Below are positions 32,794 through 42,282 of a stretch of DNA of 64,000 nucleotides, one piece after another. Position 1 is the stretch's first letter; each line of letters begins with the position of its first letter. The notes under the pieces were generated by a model. The model saw only the letters and a list, made by a program, of their open reading frames with translations, was not told where the DNA came from and did no database searches. The DNA is from Raoultibacter timonensis (GTDB lineage Bacteria > Actinomycetota > Coriobacteriia > Coriobacteriales > Eggerthellaceae): assembly GCF_900240215.1 (NCBI RefSeq), contig NZ_LT964679.1, positions 583,970-647,969 on the forward strand, read 5' to 3'. The translations under genes and the position numbers were made by a program.

Positions 32794-34860
32794 ATGGACA
32801 AAAACGGGAATACCGAAGCGGGCGACGAACGAACGCGCGAGCACGGCTCGCGGGCCGGTCACGCCGGCATGGGCGCCATGACGGGAGGGCATGCGATGCA
32901 CGGGGGCGATCTGAAGCGCCGCTTCTTCGTGTGCCTGGTGCTCGCCGCGCCCGTGCTCGCGCTTTCCCCGATGATGGGGATCGATCTTCCGTTCCGGATT
33001 TCGTTTCCCGGCTCCGACTGGCTCGTTGCCGGTTTGGCTACGATACTGTTCTTCTACGGCGGGAAGCCGTTTCTCGCGGGCGCCGCAAGCGAGCTTAGGG
33101 AGAAAAAGCCCGCGATGATGACGCTCATCGCGCTCGGCATTACCTCGGCCTATGCTTACAGCCTCTATGCGTTTGCAGCCAACCTGCTCAATGGCTCTGC
33201 CGGGCATGTGATGGATTTCTTCTGGGAGCTCGCTACGCTGATCGTCATCATGCTGCTCGGCCATTGGATCGAGATGCGCGCGGTGTCGGGTGCGGGCGAT
33301 GCTCTTGAGAGAATGGCTGCGCTGCTGCCATCTAAGGCAAACGTCCGCCAGCCCGATGGGAGCTACGTTGAAACGGAGCTGCCGCAGGTTCGGGTTGGCC
33401 AAACCGTTATGGTGAAGGCGGGGGAGAAGGTTCCCACCGATGGAACGATCGAGCAGGGCTCGACGACGGTCGACGAATCGCTCGTCACCGGGGAGTCGAG
33501 GGCGGTTGCGAAGACTGCGGGCGATGCGGTTGTCGGCGGATCGCAGAACGGCGAAGGAACCGTGCTCGTCAAGGTTTCCGCAACGGGCGAGAGCGGATAC
33601 CTCGCTCAGGTTATGGAGCTCGTATCGTCGGCCCAGAGCGAGAAGACGAAAACGGAGGCGAGGGCCGACAAGGTTGCCCGGGCTCTGTTCTACGCTGCAG
33701 TGCTCTTCGGGCTTGCGGCCCTTGTCGTGTGGTACTTCATTACGCTTGATTTCGGGGTGGCGCTCACGCGCATGGTCACGGTGCTCGTCATCGCCTGTCC
33801 GCATGCGCTCGGACTCGCCATCCCCCTTGTCACGGCGCGCACAACGTCCATCGCCGCAGAAAACGGCTTGCTCATCCGAAGGCGCCAAGCGCTGGAAACC
33901 GCAGTTAAGGCTACGGTTGTCATGATGGATAAAACCGGTACGTTGACGGAAGGCGATTTCAAGGTGATCGAGGTGGCTTCGTCCGATTCGAGCCGAACCG
34001 ATGACGAGGTTCTTTCTCTCATGGCCGGACTCGAGGCATCGTCGTCCCACCCTTTGGCCGCTAGTGTTCTCGCCGAGGCCGCATCGCGCGGCGTCGAGGC
34101 GGCGGAGGTGCCCGACGTCCAAACCATCCCGGGTTCCGGCATCGGCGCCACGCTGCCCGACGGCTCATCGACCGCGCTTGTGAACGCGCGCTATCTCGAA
34201 GATCGCTCGATCCCCTACGAACCGGATGGGGCTCGCGGTGTGCGGGATGGTGCCTATACGGTGAGCTACCTTGTGGTGGACGGTGCCGTCGCCGGCATCG
34301 TCGCTCAGGGAGACGAGATCAAACCCGATGCGGGAAGCGCAGTGCGAAAGATCAAGGAGCGGGGCCTTGTACCCGTGATGCTGACCGGCGATAACGATAA
34401 GGTCGCGTCTGCGGTCGCGGCCGAGCTCGGCATCGCCGAGTACCGCTTCGGGCTGCTCCCGCAAGACAAGGAGAGGCTCGTACGCGAGCGACAGCAGGCC
34501 GGCGATGTGGTGGTTATGGTGGGAGACGGCATCAACGACGCCCCGAGTTTGGCGCGCGCCGACGTCGGCCTGGCTATCGGTGCGGGAACCGATGTTGCCA
34601 TCGGATCGGCCGATGCCGTTCTCGTCAGAAGCGACCCCGGGGACATTGTGCGCTTCCTTTCCCTGGCTGTCGCTTCGTCGCGAAAGACCGTGCAGAATCT
34701 CTGGTGGGGCGCTGGATACAACATCGTTGCCATCCCGCTTGCAGCCGGCGTGCTCGCTCCCGTCGGCATCGTTTTGAGCCCGGCGGTCGGCGCCGTGCTC
34801 ATGAGCCTCTCGACGGTGGTCGTGGCGGTGAACGCGCTCACACTCAAGATCGGGCGGTAG
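32794..34860 (+). CDS. P1B-type copper-exporting ATPase, CopB-like (CPH motif)
   Basis: 688 residues. The short N-terminus is His/Met-rich (GHAGMGAMTGGHAMHGGD) instead of a CxxC metal domain. The A-domain TGES, the transmembrane metal motif CPH (VIACPHALGLAIPLV), the phosphorylation loop DKTGTLTEG and the hinge GDGINDAPSLA are all present. CPH places it in the P1B-3 group, which exports Cu(II)/Cu(I). The start is ATG 32794, 20 bases after the DUF308 gene. No CsoR or CopZ gene is beside it. Function as copper efflux is likely, ion preference uncertain. Confidence 0.93.
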   Translation: MDKNGNTEAGDERTREHGSRAGHAGMGAMTGGHAMHGGDLKRRFFVCLVLAAPVLALSPMMGIDLPFRISFPGSDWLVAGLATILFFYGGKPFLAGAASELREKKPAMMTLIALGITSAYAYSLYAFAANLLNGSAGHVMDFFWELATLIVIMLLGHWIEMRAVSGAGDALERMAALLPSKANVRQPDGSYVETELPQVRVGQTVMVKAGEKVPTDGTIEQGSTTVDESLVTGESRAVAKTAGDAVVGGSQNGEGTVLVKVSATGESGYLAQVMELVSSAQSEKTKTEARADKVARALFYAAVLFGLAALVVWYFITLDFGVALTRMVTVLVIACPHALGLAIPLVTARTTSIAAENGLLIRRRQALETAVKATVVMMDKTGTLTEGDFKVIEVASSDSSRTDDEVLSLMAGLEASSSHPLAASVLAEAASRGVEAAEVPDVQTIPGSGIGATLPDGSSTALVNARYLEDRSIPYEPDGARGVRDGAYTVSYLVVDGAVAGIVAQGDEIKPDAGSAVRKIKERGLVPVMLTGDNDKVASAVAAELGIAEYRFGLLPQDKERLVRERQQAGDVVVMVGDGINDAPSLARADVGLAIGAGTDVAIGSADAVLVRSDPGDIVRFLSLAVASSRKTVQNLWWGAGYNIVAIPLAAGVLAPVGIVLSPAVGAVLMSLSTVVVAVNALTLKIGR

Positions 34861-34986
34861 CTTCCCGCTTCCTGCAGCCCCGTTTTCCGTGAGCGGGGCG
34901 CGCAAACCGCCCGCTGGTCCCACAGGGACGCTCGTCAACGAAATCTTGCAACATCCCATTACGTCGCTTTATACGGCATCCGTCCT

Positions 34987-34994
34987 GTTACAAT
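34987..34994 (+). promoter_or_regulatory. Extended -10 of the L,D-transpeptidase gene
   Basis: TGTTACAAT (34986-34994) is an extended -10 with start expected near 35001, leaving a leader of about 30 bases. No convincing -35. Confidence 0.5.
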
Positions 34995-35031
34995 GAATGC
35001 CAGTGTTGACGTATTGAAAAAGTAAGGTCTT

Positions 35032-36687
35032 ATGGATAAGAATAAAAAGGCGAAGCTCAAGGCGTCAAAGGGGAGGCATGCTGCGAAGGCGAAAGCCGAA
35101 AGCGAGGCGCAGAGCGCTCGTCCGCCGGTGGAGATCGGTGCCGATGGGAGGGCGTCGGCTGCCGCCCGAAGCCCGGAGCCCGGTGAGACGATATCGCCCG
35201 ATCCGGGTGCCGTTCCCGTGCAAATCCAGGAGCAGCCGTTTGTCCTCGCCGATACGGGCAAGCGCCCGGGCAAACGCGGGCGCAAGGTGCTCAAAGCGTT
35301 CGGCATTCTGCTCGGCTCGATCGCGGGCCTCGCCGTTATCGCTTACGCGGCCGGTTGCTTCTACTTTGCCGATCGGTTCTTTCCCAACACCGTCATAGGC
35401 GATTTCGACGTATCTTTGCAGACGACGGCAGAAGCGCAGGAAACACTGCAGGCGGGATTGGCCGACTACCGTATCAAGGTCGAGGGGCAAGGCCTCTCGT
35501 TCGAGCTTGGGGCGCAGGATGCGGGGCTCACCCTTGATGGCGACGAGATATTGGCAAAAGCGCTCGGAGACGGTCATATGTGGACATGGCCGTTCGAATT
35601 GCAAAAGCATCACGACGAGAGCGATAAGCTATCTGCGGAATTCAGCGAAACTTCTCTCGACGGAGCCGTGAGGCAGCGCGTCGAGGCGTTCAACGAAGAT
35701 GCGACGCCACCCGAAGACGCGACGGTCGGCTATGCCGATGACGCGAAGAAGTTTCAGGTTGTGCCCGAGAAGCTCGGCACCGCGCTCGATCCCGACGCGG
35801 TGGTCGAAGCGGTCGGGAATGCGATGGCTTCGATGGCCCCCAAGGCAACCGTCGGGGCCGATTCTCTGCTGAAGCCGCCGATCCTTTCCGACGATCCCGC
35901 GCTCGCTGCGGCATGCGATGACGCCAATGCGCTCATGGCGGCCGATTTTACGCTCACGACGGGTGGAACGCAGGCGGCTGCCGTCGGTCCCGATCAGATA
36001 TCCTCCTGGATCGTGTTCGATGAGAACCTCGAGGCGTCGCTTGACGAGGGGCTCATGATCGCGTGGATCGAGGAGTTGGCAGCGGGTTTCAATACGGTCG
36101 GATCCGAGCGCACGTTCACGCGGCCTGACGGCAAGGTGGTTACGGTTGCGGGGGGAACGTACGGCTGGTCGGTCGACCACGATACGCTTCTGACGGTTGT
36201 GCGCGACGGCGTTGCGGGCGGCCAGACGGGGGAGGTGGAGATCCCCGTTTTCCAGAGTGCGGCATTCTATGCCGGAGCCGGTCAGCGTGATTGGGCGGGG
36301 TATGTCGATGTCGACCTCTCCGAGCAGTACGCGCGGTTCTACGACAACAACGACAACGTCATTTGGGAGACCGCCATCATCACCGGCGTTCCCAATGCCG
36401 AGAAGGCAACGCCTGCGGGCGTGTACTATGTGACCACGAAGGCGAGCCCGACGACGCTCAACACCTACGAGGGCAAGAAGGAGCCGAAGAAGACGGTGGT
36501 CCAGTACTGGATGCCGTTCGTCGGCAACGTCATTGGCTTGCATGACGCGTGGTGGCAGCCCGGGTTCGGCGGCACGATGTACCGCGATGGCTACGGGAGC
36601 CACGGATGCGTGAATCTGCCGAGCGCGAAGGCCCAAGAGCTCTACGGCATGCTCGGCATCGGCGACGTCGTGGTCGTCCACTGGTAG
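35032..36687 (+). CDS. L,D-transpeptidase (YkuD) with tandem peptidoglycan-binding domains
   Basis: 551 residues. A basic Lys/Ala-rich cytoplasmic tail (1-85) precedes one transmembrane helix (about 86-112). Residues about 115-410 hold PG_binding_4-type repeats, and the C-terminal YkuD domain (about 425-551) carries GYGSHGCVNLPSAKAQELYG with the catalytic Cys526 and His524. It crosslinks peptidoglycan between two mesodiaminopimelate residues (3-3 links) outside the membrane and is insensitive to most beta-lactams. Single gene behind its own promoter. Identity is secure from the active-site motif. Confidence 0.93.
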   Translation: MDKNKKAKLKASKGRHAAKAKAESEAQSARPPVEIGADGRASAAARSPEPGETISPDPGAVPVQIQEQPFVLADTGKRPGKRGRKVLKAFGILLGSIAGLAVIAYAAGCFYFADRFFPNTVIGDFDVSLQTTAEAQETLQAGLADYRIKVEGQGLSFELGAQDAGLTLDGDEILAKALGDGHMWTWPFELQKHHDESDKLSAEFSETSLDGAVRQRVEAFNEDATPPEDATVGYADDAKKFQVVPEKLGTALDPDAVVEAVGNAMASMAPKATVGADSLLKPPILSDDPALAAACDDANALMAADFTLTTGGTQAAAVGPDQISSWIVFDENLEASLDEGLMIAWIEELAAGFNTVGSERTFTRPDGKVVTVAGGTYGWSVDHDTLLTVVRDGVAGGQTGEVEIPVFQSAAFYAGAGQRDWAGYVDVDLSEQYARFYDNNDNVIWETAIITGVPNAEKATPAGVYYVTTKASPTTLNTYEGKKEPKKTVVQYWMPFVGNVIGLHDAWWQPGFGGTMYRDGYGSHGCVNLPSAKAQELYGMLGIGDVVVVHW

Positions 36688-36748
36688 GTGTCCGATTTTT
36701 ACCGCCGCGTAGATCGGTGCGGTTCGCTGCGATGTGCCGGCTTGCGTG

Positions 36749-37234
36749 CTAGCGCACGGTAAGATCGGCCGTCGTGAGATCGACTACGCGCTCGAGGTCG
36801 CCGAGCGGCACTTCGATCTGGGTTCCGATGCGTCCTCCCGAAAACACGATGCGGTCGAACAGGATGGCGGTTTCGTCGACGACGGTTGCGAAGGTCTTCT
36901 TCATTCCGATGGGGGAGCATCCCCCGTGGATGTAGCCGGTGAGCGGCAGCAGCTCTTTCGACTTGATCATGGCGATCGATTTCTCGCCGACGGCTGCGGC
37001 CGCTTTCTTCAGGTCGAGCTCTTCGGCGACGGGGATCATGAACACGTAATGCTCTCGGGACCGCCCTTCGGTGACGAGCGTTTTGAATACCCGTTCGGGG
37101 TCGAGGTCGAGCAGGCGTGCGACCTCGACCCCGCTGAGCGCTTCGGGGCATTCGAAGATACGCGAGACGTACTCGACGCCGGCAGCATCGAGTACGCGCA
37201 TCGCGTTGGTTTTCTGGTCGTGGGGTTTGGGCAT
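36749..37234 (-). CDS. ybaK: YbaK/EbsC-family Cys-tRNA(Pro) deacylase
   Basis: 161 residues from ATG 37234. KTNAMRVLDAAGVEYVSRIF, VFKTLVTEGRSREHYVFMIP, LDLKKAAAAVGEKSIAMIKS and GYIHGGCSPIGMKKTFATVV are the family blocks, including the Lys and Gly residues of the deacylation pocket. YbaK hydrolyses Cys-tRNA(Pro) made in error by prolyl-tRNA synthetase. It is 14 bases after the flavoprotein gene on the same strand, so the two are probably co-transcribed, though no functional link is known. Confidence 0.93.
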   Translation of the reverse strand: MPKPHDQKTNAMRVLDAAGVEYVSRIFECPEALSGVEVARLLDLDPERVFKTLVTEGRSREHYVFMIPVAEELDLKKAAAAVGEKSIAMIKSKELLPLTGYIHGGCSPIGMKKTFATVVDETAILFDRIVFSGGRIGTQIEVPLGDLERVVDLTTADLTVR

Positions 37235-37248
37235 GGCGGCGTTTGGCT

Positions 37249-37887
37249 CTAGGCGGTCGGCCTGATGAAGTTGGTTGCGATCTTTGCTTCCATCTGGGGG
37301 TGATCGCCGCCCGCTTCGCGATCGGCCTCGATGCAGCGAAGCATCCAAGCCATGTTCTTGCCGAGCATCCGCATGGTTTGCAGTCCCTCTTCGTCTTGAA
37401 GCACCTGCTCGGCGCTCTGCCCGTGCACCATCGGCCAGTACGTGCTGGAAACGACGGGCATCTTGTTGATCTGGAAGTACTTGTTGATCTGATCGATCGC
37501 GGGCGTTGTGCCCGCGCGGCGGGCCGAGGCGATGCCCGCGGCGGGCTTGAACTGCATGAGCGCTCCTCCTGCGTAGAGCATGCGGTCGAGCACGGCGAGC
37601 AGAGCTCCGTTGGCTCCCGCGTAGAAAACTGGCGTTCCAACCAGGTAGCCGTCGGCGCGCTCGGCCTTTTCGAGCAAACGGTTGACCACGTCGTCATCGA
37701 AGATGCAGCGGTTGTTGCCGAGCTTGCTGCAGCCCCCGCATCCGATGCAGCCGCGCAGCGGATCTCTGCCGATCCAGGCGATCTCGGTTTCGACTCCCTC
37801 GGCTTCAAGGGAGCGTGCCGCTTCCGCAAGCGCCGTGTACGTGCAGCGATCTTCGTTGGGGCTTCCGTTGATGAGCAGAACCTTCAT
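37249..37887 (-). CDS. NAD(P)H-dependent FMN reductase / iron-sulfur flavoprotein-like
   Basis: 212 residues from ATG 37887 with GAGGAAAG upstream. MKVLLINGSPNEDRCTYTAL is the flavodoxin-like phosphate loop, followed by CIGCGGCSKLGNNRC (about 47-61), a compact Cys motif as in iron-sulfur flavoproteins, and GTPVFYAGANGALLAVLDRM. It belongs to the FMN-reductase/NADPH-dependent family. Likely roles are quinone or nitro-compound reduction, or electron transfer; a bound [4Fe-4S] is possible from the Cys spacing. Upstream it is divergent from murI. Confidence 0.85.
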   Translation of the reverse strand: MKVLLINGSPNEDRCTYTALAEAARSLEAEGVETEIAWIGRDPLRGCIGCGGCSKLGNNRCIFDDDVVNRLLEKAERADGYLVGTPVFYAGANGALLAVLDRMLYAGGALMQFKPAAGIASARRAGTTPAIDQINKYFQINKMPVVSSTYWPMVHGQSAEQVLQDEEGLQTMRMLGKNMAWMLRCIEADREAGGDHPQMEAKIATNFIRPTA

Positions 37888-38053
37888 GTGCTTTCCTCGT
37901 CTTTCCAAGTGCGGGCGCCGCAATTTGCCCGAGGCCCTGCGGCCGCGTGGCGGCGCCCAAGCGCGTATACGTTTCACGTTTAGATTAGCAGATACTATGG
38001 CTGATGCGGCGGTTTTGTAACAAGCCGCATACCCTGCGCTATACTGGGCAACC

Positions 38054-39016
38054 ATGAGCGATCGGATTTCACAACCATCCCCTGCGGACAGCCGCCCTTC
38101 CTACGTGCCCGCCTTTACCGCCTTCGGCGACGGGTACTGTCGTCCGGGCGGCGAGTTCGACAACGCCCCCATCGGGATCTTCGATTCCGGGTACGGCGGC
38201 CTTACCGTGGCGCGCGAGATCGTGAAGGCTCTGCCCGACGAGAGCATCGTGTACTTCGGCGATACGGCGCGCTGCCCCTACGGCCCCCGCTCGCTTGATG
38301 AGGTGGACGGGTTCGTGCAGCAGATCGGCGCGTGGCTTATCGAGCGGGGCGTCAAGATCGTCGTCATTGCGTGTAATACCGCGACCGCGGCGGGTCTAAC
38401 GCACGCGCAGCAGGCGTTTCAGGTGCCGGTGGTCGGCGTCGTGGAGCCGGGCGCTCGCGCCGCGGTTCATGCGACGACGAACCGGCATGTGGGCGTGATC
38501 GCCACCAAGGGCACGATCGAGTCGGGCGCCTATGCGGGCGCGATACGCAACCTCGATGCGGGCATCACGGTGTTCTCGGTGCCGACGCCCCGCTTCGTCG
38601 AAATCGCCGAGCAGGGCATCCGCATGACCGAAGGGCCCATCGAGGATTTCACGTCGCTCGCATCGAACGTGTACATCAGGCCTGCGTTCCAGGAGATAGC
38701 CAAGGAGTACCTCGAGCCGCTCAGGCGCTGCGAGATCGATACGCTGGTGCTCGGCTGCACGCACTTCCCGCTGCTCAAGGCGCTTATCGGGGGAGTGGTC
38801 GGGCGCGATGTGCTGCTCATCTCGTCAGCGAAGGAGGCGGCGAAAGACGTTGCCGAAATCCTGACACGACGAGGGAAGAGGGCCGAATTCGGCCACGAGG
38901 CAGCATACGAGTTCTTCACGACGGGCGATGATGTGGGGGAGTTCGAGCGGTTCGGTGCGCGCGTTCTGCGGATGCCGCTCGGCTCGGTTTCGCATGTCGA
39001 TGTTGGGAGCCTGTAG
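38054..39016 (+). CDS. murI: Glutamate racemase
   Basis: 320 residues. IGIFDSGYGGLTVAREIVKA, YFGDTARCPYGPRSLDEV, VIACNTATAAGL and LGCTHFPLLKALIGG carry the paired catalytic Cys residues (CNTA and CTHF). MurI converts L- to D-glutamate for peptidoglycan. A roughly 40-residue extra N-terminal segment precedes the family core. TATACT (38039-38044) ends 9 bases before the ATG, leaving almost no leader. Followed by rdgB, as in many bacteria. Confidence 0.95.
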   Translation: MSDRISQPSPADSRPSYVPAFTAFGDGYCRPGGEFDNAPIGIFDSGYGGLTVAREIVKALPDESIVYFGDTARCPYGPRSLDEVDGFVQQIGAWLIERGVKIVVIACNTATAAGLTHAQQAFQVPVVGVVEPGARAAVHATTNRHVGVIATKGTIESGAYAGAIRNLDAGITVFSVPTPRFVEIAEQGIRMTEGPIEDFTSLASNVYIRPAFQEIAKEYLEPLRRCEIDTLVLGCTHFPLLKALIGGVVGRDVLLISSAKEAAKDVAEILTRRGKRAEFGHEAAYEFFTTGDDVGEFERFGARVLRMPLGSVSHVDVGSL

Positions 39017-39137
39017 GGCTTCCGTCCGTCAGGCGAACGTCGTGGGCGTTACACGGTGCAGTTGCTGGTTCTCCACGATGCACGGCGTGGCGGGGCCTGC
39101 TTCGCGCAGAGGAACGAGGAAGATGCAAGGAGCAACC

Positions 39138-39737
39138 ATGAAGAAAGTCGTCATAGCAAGCAACAATGCCCATAAAGTCGAGGAAATCAAGACGGCACTC
39201 GATTTCGAGGGATGGGAATTCTTTACGCTCTCCGAACTCGGCATCGAGTCGGACCCCGAAGAGGATGCCGATACCTTCGAGGGCAACGCCCGCATCAAGG
39301 CTCGGGCTGCTCATGCCGCTGCAGGATGCGCGGCGCTTGCGGATGATTCGGGCATTGCCGTCGATGCGCTCGACGGTGCGCCCGGCGTCTATTCGGCACG
39401 CTACGCCGGCGAGCATGCGAGCGATGCGGACAACAACGAGAAGCTCTTGCGCGAGCTTTCCCAAGTTCCCGATGAGCTGCGAACGGGGCGCTTCGTGTGC
39501 ACCCTCGTGTTCGTCGACGAAGACGGTGCAGAAACGGTTGCCCACGGCACGATCGAAGGCCATGTGGGGCGCGAGCCGAAGGGCGACGAGGGCTTCGGCT
39601 ACGATCCGCTGTTCTATCCCGATCTGTTCGACGGGAAGCGGACGCTTGCGCAGGTGAGTCAGGACGAGAAGAACTCGGTCTCGCATCGGGGCAATGCTTT
39701 GCGTGAACTTAAGGCAAAACTTGCGGCATGCATCTGA
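39138..39737 (+). CDS. rdgB: RdgB/HAM1 non-canonical purine NTP pyrophosphatase
   Basis: 199 residues. KKVVIASNNAHKVEEIKTAL, then FEGNARIKARAAHAAAGCAA, LADDSGIAVDALDGAPGVYS and GFGYDPLFYPD are the HAM1 signature segments, with metal and base contacts in the GDEGFGYDP loop. The enzyme hydrolyses ITP, XTP and dITP to monophosphates, keeping deaminated purines out of nucleic acids. ATG 39138 follows GCAAGGAGCAACC; a long in-frame extension upstream overlaps the murI end and is unlikely. tRNA-Pro follows 33 bases later. Confidence 0.95.
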   Translation: MKKVVIASNNAHKVEEIKTALDFEGWEFFTLSELGIESDPEEDADTFEGNARIKARAAHAAAGCAALADDSGIAVDALDGAPGVYSARYAGEHASDADNNEKLLRELSQVPDELRTGRFVCTLVFVDEDGAETVAHGTIEGHVGREPKGDEGFGYDPLFYPDLFDGKRTLAQVSQDEKNSVSHRGNALRELKAKLAACI

Positions 39738-39770
39738 TCTTCTGATATAATTCAAAAGCTGTTCTGGCGT

Positions 39771-39847
39771 CGGGACGTGGCGCAGTTTGGTAGCGCGCCT
39801 GCTTTGGGAGCAGGATGTCGCAGGTTCGAATCCTGTCGTCCCGACCA
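39771..39847 (+). tRNA. tRNA-Pro (anticodon TGG), CCA encoded
   Basis: CGGGACG at the 5' end pairs with CGTCCCG (39837-39843). The anticodon stem-loop CCTGC TTTGGGA GCAGG gives TGG; the T loop GTTCGAATC is present and CCA is encoded at 39845-39847. Confidence 0.97.
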
Positions 39848-39973
39848 TTCGACTGCCCCGAACAAGCACTTTTTCTAAGTCTTTTCAACAACGAACGCTA
39901 TTGTAGGCAAGACGCCTTGCGCTTGCGCTTCTTGCTTTTGGCTTTGGGCGGCGGATGCACGATCGGAGCTTCG

Positions 39974-40945
39974 ATGACAAACGAGTTGCTTTCCCTCAGC
40001 GAGCCGTGGCTGCAATACGCTATCAGAATCAATCTGCTTGACCAGAACGCAGGTGATCTAGCGGCCCTGAGGGAAGAGGCGTTGCTGGATTCCAAGATAC
40101 AGCGGTCCCTGAGGATCGTCGCTGGCTATCACAGTACCTTGGTGACCAATCACAAGAATCTCGATTTGCCCATCCATAAGCTTTTGTTCCTGCTGGATCT
40201 CGGGTTCGATACGGGTGTTCCGGAAATCGAGTCGGCCGTTGCGCAGCTGATGGAGCACAGGGACAAGCACGGTGTATACCAATCCTTAACCAATATTCCG
40301 AAGCACTTTGGGGGAACCGGGGAAGATGGGTTCGGTTGGTGCCTTTGCGATGCGCCGCTGCTTCTCCTGGCATTGATCGAGGCTGGCGTTTCCTATGAAA
40401 AGCACATCCGGCAAGGTGTAGATTATCTGGTCTCCCTCGAGAAGGAGCAAGGCTTTCTCTGCTCGGTCTCGGAGGAGTTCGGTACGTTCAGGGGTCCTGG
40501 CAGAAAAGATGACTGCTGCCCGTATGCGACATTGGTAATGCTGAGACTGCTCTCTCGAATCGATGGATACAGGAATAGTGAACCCGCCATCAGGGCGATC
40601 GACGCTCTGCTTGATCTGTGGGAGCGTAGCCGAGAGAGGCATCCCTATATGTTTTATACGGGTACCGACTTCAGAAAACTCAAGGCTCCAGCTATCTGGT
40701 ACGACATCGTAGGCGTCGCCGACTGCCTCAGCGTATTCGAGTACGCGAGAGCCGATGCGCGATTCGGCGAAATGGTCGAGATAATCAGGAGCAAGCAGGA
40801 CGAAGACGGGCTTTTCACTCCTGAATCCGTTTATCAGAGGTCCAAAGGATGGGACTTCGGACAGAAAAAGACCGTATCGCCGTACCTGTCCTTTTTATGC
40901 CTGCGGATCCTTAAACGTTGCGAAGACCAGCTTCCGCAAGCTTGA
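39974..40945 (+). CDS. Alpha/alpha-toroid (prenyltransferase/squalene-cyclase-like) protein
   Basis: 323 residues from ATG 39974. The sequence is helical with repeating segments of about 45 residues, each holding a Gly/Phe turn (GVYQSLTNIPKHFGGTGEDG, EQGFLCSVSEEFGTFRGPGR, RHPYMFYTGTDFRKLKAPAI, QDEDGLFTPESVYQRSKGWD), as in terpenoid-cyclase/protein-prenyltransferase toroids. The DDxxD or DXDD catalytic motifs of true cyclases are not seen. Function unknown. Its codon use and A+T are close to the neighbouring accessory genes rather than to murI/rdgB; the tRNA-Pro end may mark an accessory region (inference). Confidence 0.6.
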   Translation: MTNELLSLSEPWLQYAIRINLLDQNAGDLAALREEALLDSKIQRSLRIVAGYHSTLVTNHKNLDLPIHKLLFLLDLGFDTGVPEIESAVAQLMEHRDKHGVYQSLTNIPKHFGGTGEDGFGWCLCDAPLLLLALIEAGVSYEKHIRQGVDYLVSLEKEQGFLCSVSEEFGTFRGPGRKDDCCPYATLVMLRLLSRIDGYRNSEPAIRAIDALLDLWERSRERHPYMFYTGTDFRKLKAPAIWYDIVGVADCLSVFEYARADARFGEMVEIIRSKQDEDGLFTPESVYQRSKGWDFGQKKTVSPYLSFLCLRILKRCEDQLPQA

Positions 40946-40993
40946 GCCGGCCGTTTGCGGATCACGTCGCCCCTCGATTTCGCAAGACAACGG

Positions 40994-41060
40994 TAATGCA
41001 CGCTTTTGTCAAGGAAAACCGCTAGAGTAAGCAAGGAATGCTTGACAAAAGCGTGCATTA
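40994..41060. promoter_or_regulatory. 20-bp perfect inverted repeat at the 3' side of the AbiEi/DUF559 gene
   Basis: TAATGCACGCTTTTGTCAAG (40994-41013) and its exact complement CTTGACAAAAGCGTGCATTA (41041-41060) are 27 bases apart. The arms resemble those at 42283-42341. No T-tract follows on either strand, so a terminator is unlikely. Confidence 0.7.
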
Positions 41061-41095
41061 ATTGGCTAGCGTGGATATGGTGCACGACCAAGGAA

Positions 41096-42241
41096 TCATA
41101 CCTGTCTACAGCGTGGAACATGGGCGGCCTCGAGGATGCGGCGCAGACGCTCAGGCTGCATGAGGTCGCTCCAGTCGATCCGCACGAAACGAAACCCAAG
41201 GTTTCCTATGGCGTTTTGCCTTCTTCGCTCCCTTTCCAAAACCTGACTGTAGTTTTGTTGATACTTTACCCTTCCGTCGAACTCGATGATGACCGAGCCG
41301 TTGTCCCCGAGCTGCTTGCATTGGAAAAAGCGCCCGAACCTGCTATCGCTTTGATAAAGGTTCTCCAGCACTGCATCCGAAGGCCAAAGGCCGTCCACGC
41401 GGCCGAGAAGTTTCCCGTTTGCGGGGTCGAGGATATTGACCTGCAGATAGGGGATATCGAAGCCAAGCTCGGCGCATCGGGCGATCAGCAGCGACTCGGC
41501 CGGCGATTCGGCTTGATCGGTGAAGTACAACCCCGTTTTCAGTGCCTTGCGTACTCCGCGCTTCCCTTTATGCAAAGCGCAGAGCTGCGCAAAGCCAAGC
41601 CACGCAAGCTCGGCCTCAGGCGAAATGAACCCGGTCCTGCGCACAGCGCTGTAGGTTGTAAGGAAGTTCGGTTCGTCCCCACGCAGCGTGCCGACATCGA
41701 GTGCGGCACGGATGCTCGCCTTGCTGTTTTGAGGGCTTACCGGTTGCCACACGAGGGCTTCGGTTGTTTTTTCGTCAAGGTCCCTGCTTGCGATAAGGCT
41801 TCCCTTCGCTTTTTCGGTAGAGCGGCGCAAGAGGTGGTTCGCTGCCAAAAGCGCATCCGGCAGGGGGGATGTGGCCGCGCACTCGAAGAGCGTCTGCGCT
41901 ACCGAATCCGAGGGCGCCACCAACAGCGCTTCATGAAAAGAGCAGCCAGCCTGCTTGCTCTTCGCATGGCTTCGTGCGCCCCCGAAGTGGAGAGGCGCTC
42001 CGCTGAGCACGGGTGCCCCGTCGAGTGCCGCCGCGGTGATCCCCCATGCTCGGAGCTTCGCGTGCGTCGCAAGGAACGCTTCAGCGCGGACGCGGTATTG
42101 TTCTGCGAAGGTAAGCGCTGCGTATTCCTGCGTGTTGACGTACGCTCCGCGAAACAAGCGCGTCAGGCGGCGCCTTTTCGCTTGTTGCTGCAGGGCCTGC
42201 CTGCTCAAGTTCGAATTTGAATGGGTGATGATATCGGGCAT
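41096..42241 (-). CDS. AbiEi-like wing-HTH protein with C-terminal DUF559-type nuclease-like domain
   Basis: 381 residues. The N-terminal 45 residues (NSNLSRQALQQQAKRRRLTR then LFRGAYV) match the winged helix of AbiEi antitoxin-family proteins. The centre (about 60-240) fits the AbiEi body. The C-terminal 120 residues carry DGLWPSDAVLENLYQ, GSVIIEFDGRVKYQQ and RRQNAIGNLGFRFVRIDWSD, the DUF559/Vsr-like endonuclease fold with an EFD-type acidic site. This combination occurs widely in Actinobacteria without demonstrated function. It is flanked on both sides by related long inverted repeats, of which the upstream one encloses its likely promoter; AbiEi proteins are known to repress themselves at inverted repeats. 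No AbiEii toxin gene is adjacent. Confidence 0.75.
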   Translation of the reverse strand: MPDIITHSNSNLSRQALQQQAKRRRLTRLFRGAYVNTQEYAALTFAEQYRVRAEAFLATHAKLRAWGITAAALDGAPVLSGAPLHFGGARSHAKSKQAGCSFHEALLVAPSDSVAQTLFECAATSPLPDALLAANHLLRRSTEKAKGSLIASRDLDEKTTEALVWQPVSPQNSKASIRAALDVGTLRGDEPNFLTTYSAVRRTGFISPEAELAWLGFAQLCALHKGKRGVRKALKTGLYFTDQAESPAESLLIARCAELGFDIPYLQVNILDPANGKLLGRVDGLWPSDAVLENLYQSDSRFGRFFQCKQLGDNGSVIIEFDGRVKYQQNYSQVLERERRRQNAIGNLGFRFVRIDWSDLMQPERLRRILEAAHVPRCRQV

Positions 42242-42282
42242 GGCGCCTTCTTCCTTGCGTGAAAGCCGGTGTTCCCATTAAA

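Noticed and set aside
39815-39973. N-terminal extension of the toroid gene through tRNA-Pro
   Set aside because: The extension reads through the tRNA T-arm (VRILSSRP), a common artefact; ATG 39974 is the sensible start.
40994-41060. Bidirectional terminator between the toroid and AbiEi/DUF559 genes
   Set aside because: No T-tract on either strand, a 27-base loop, and a related copy lies at a promoter upstream of the gene.
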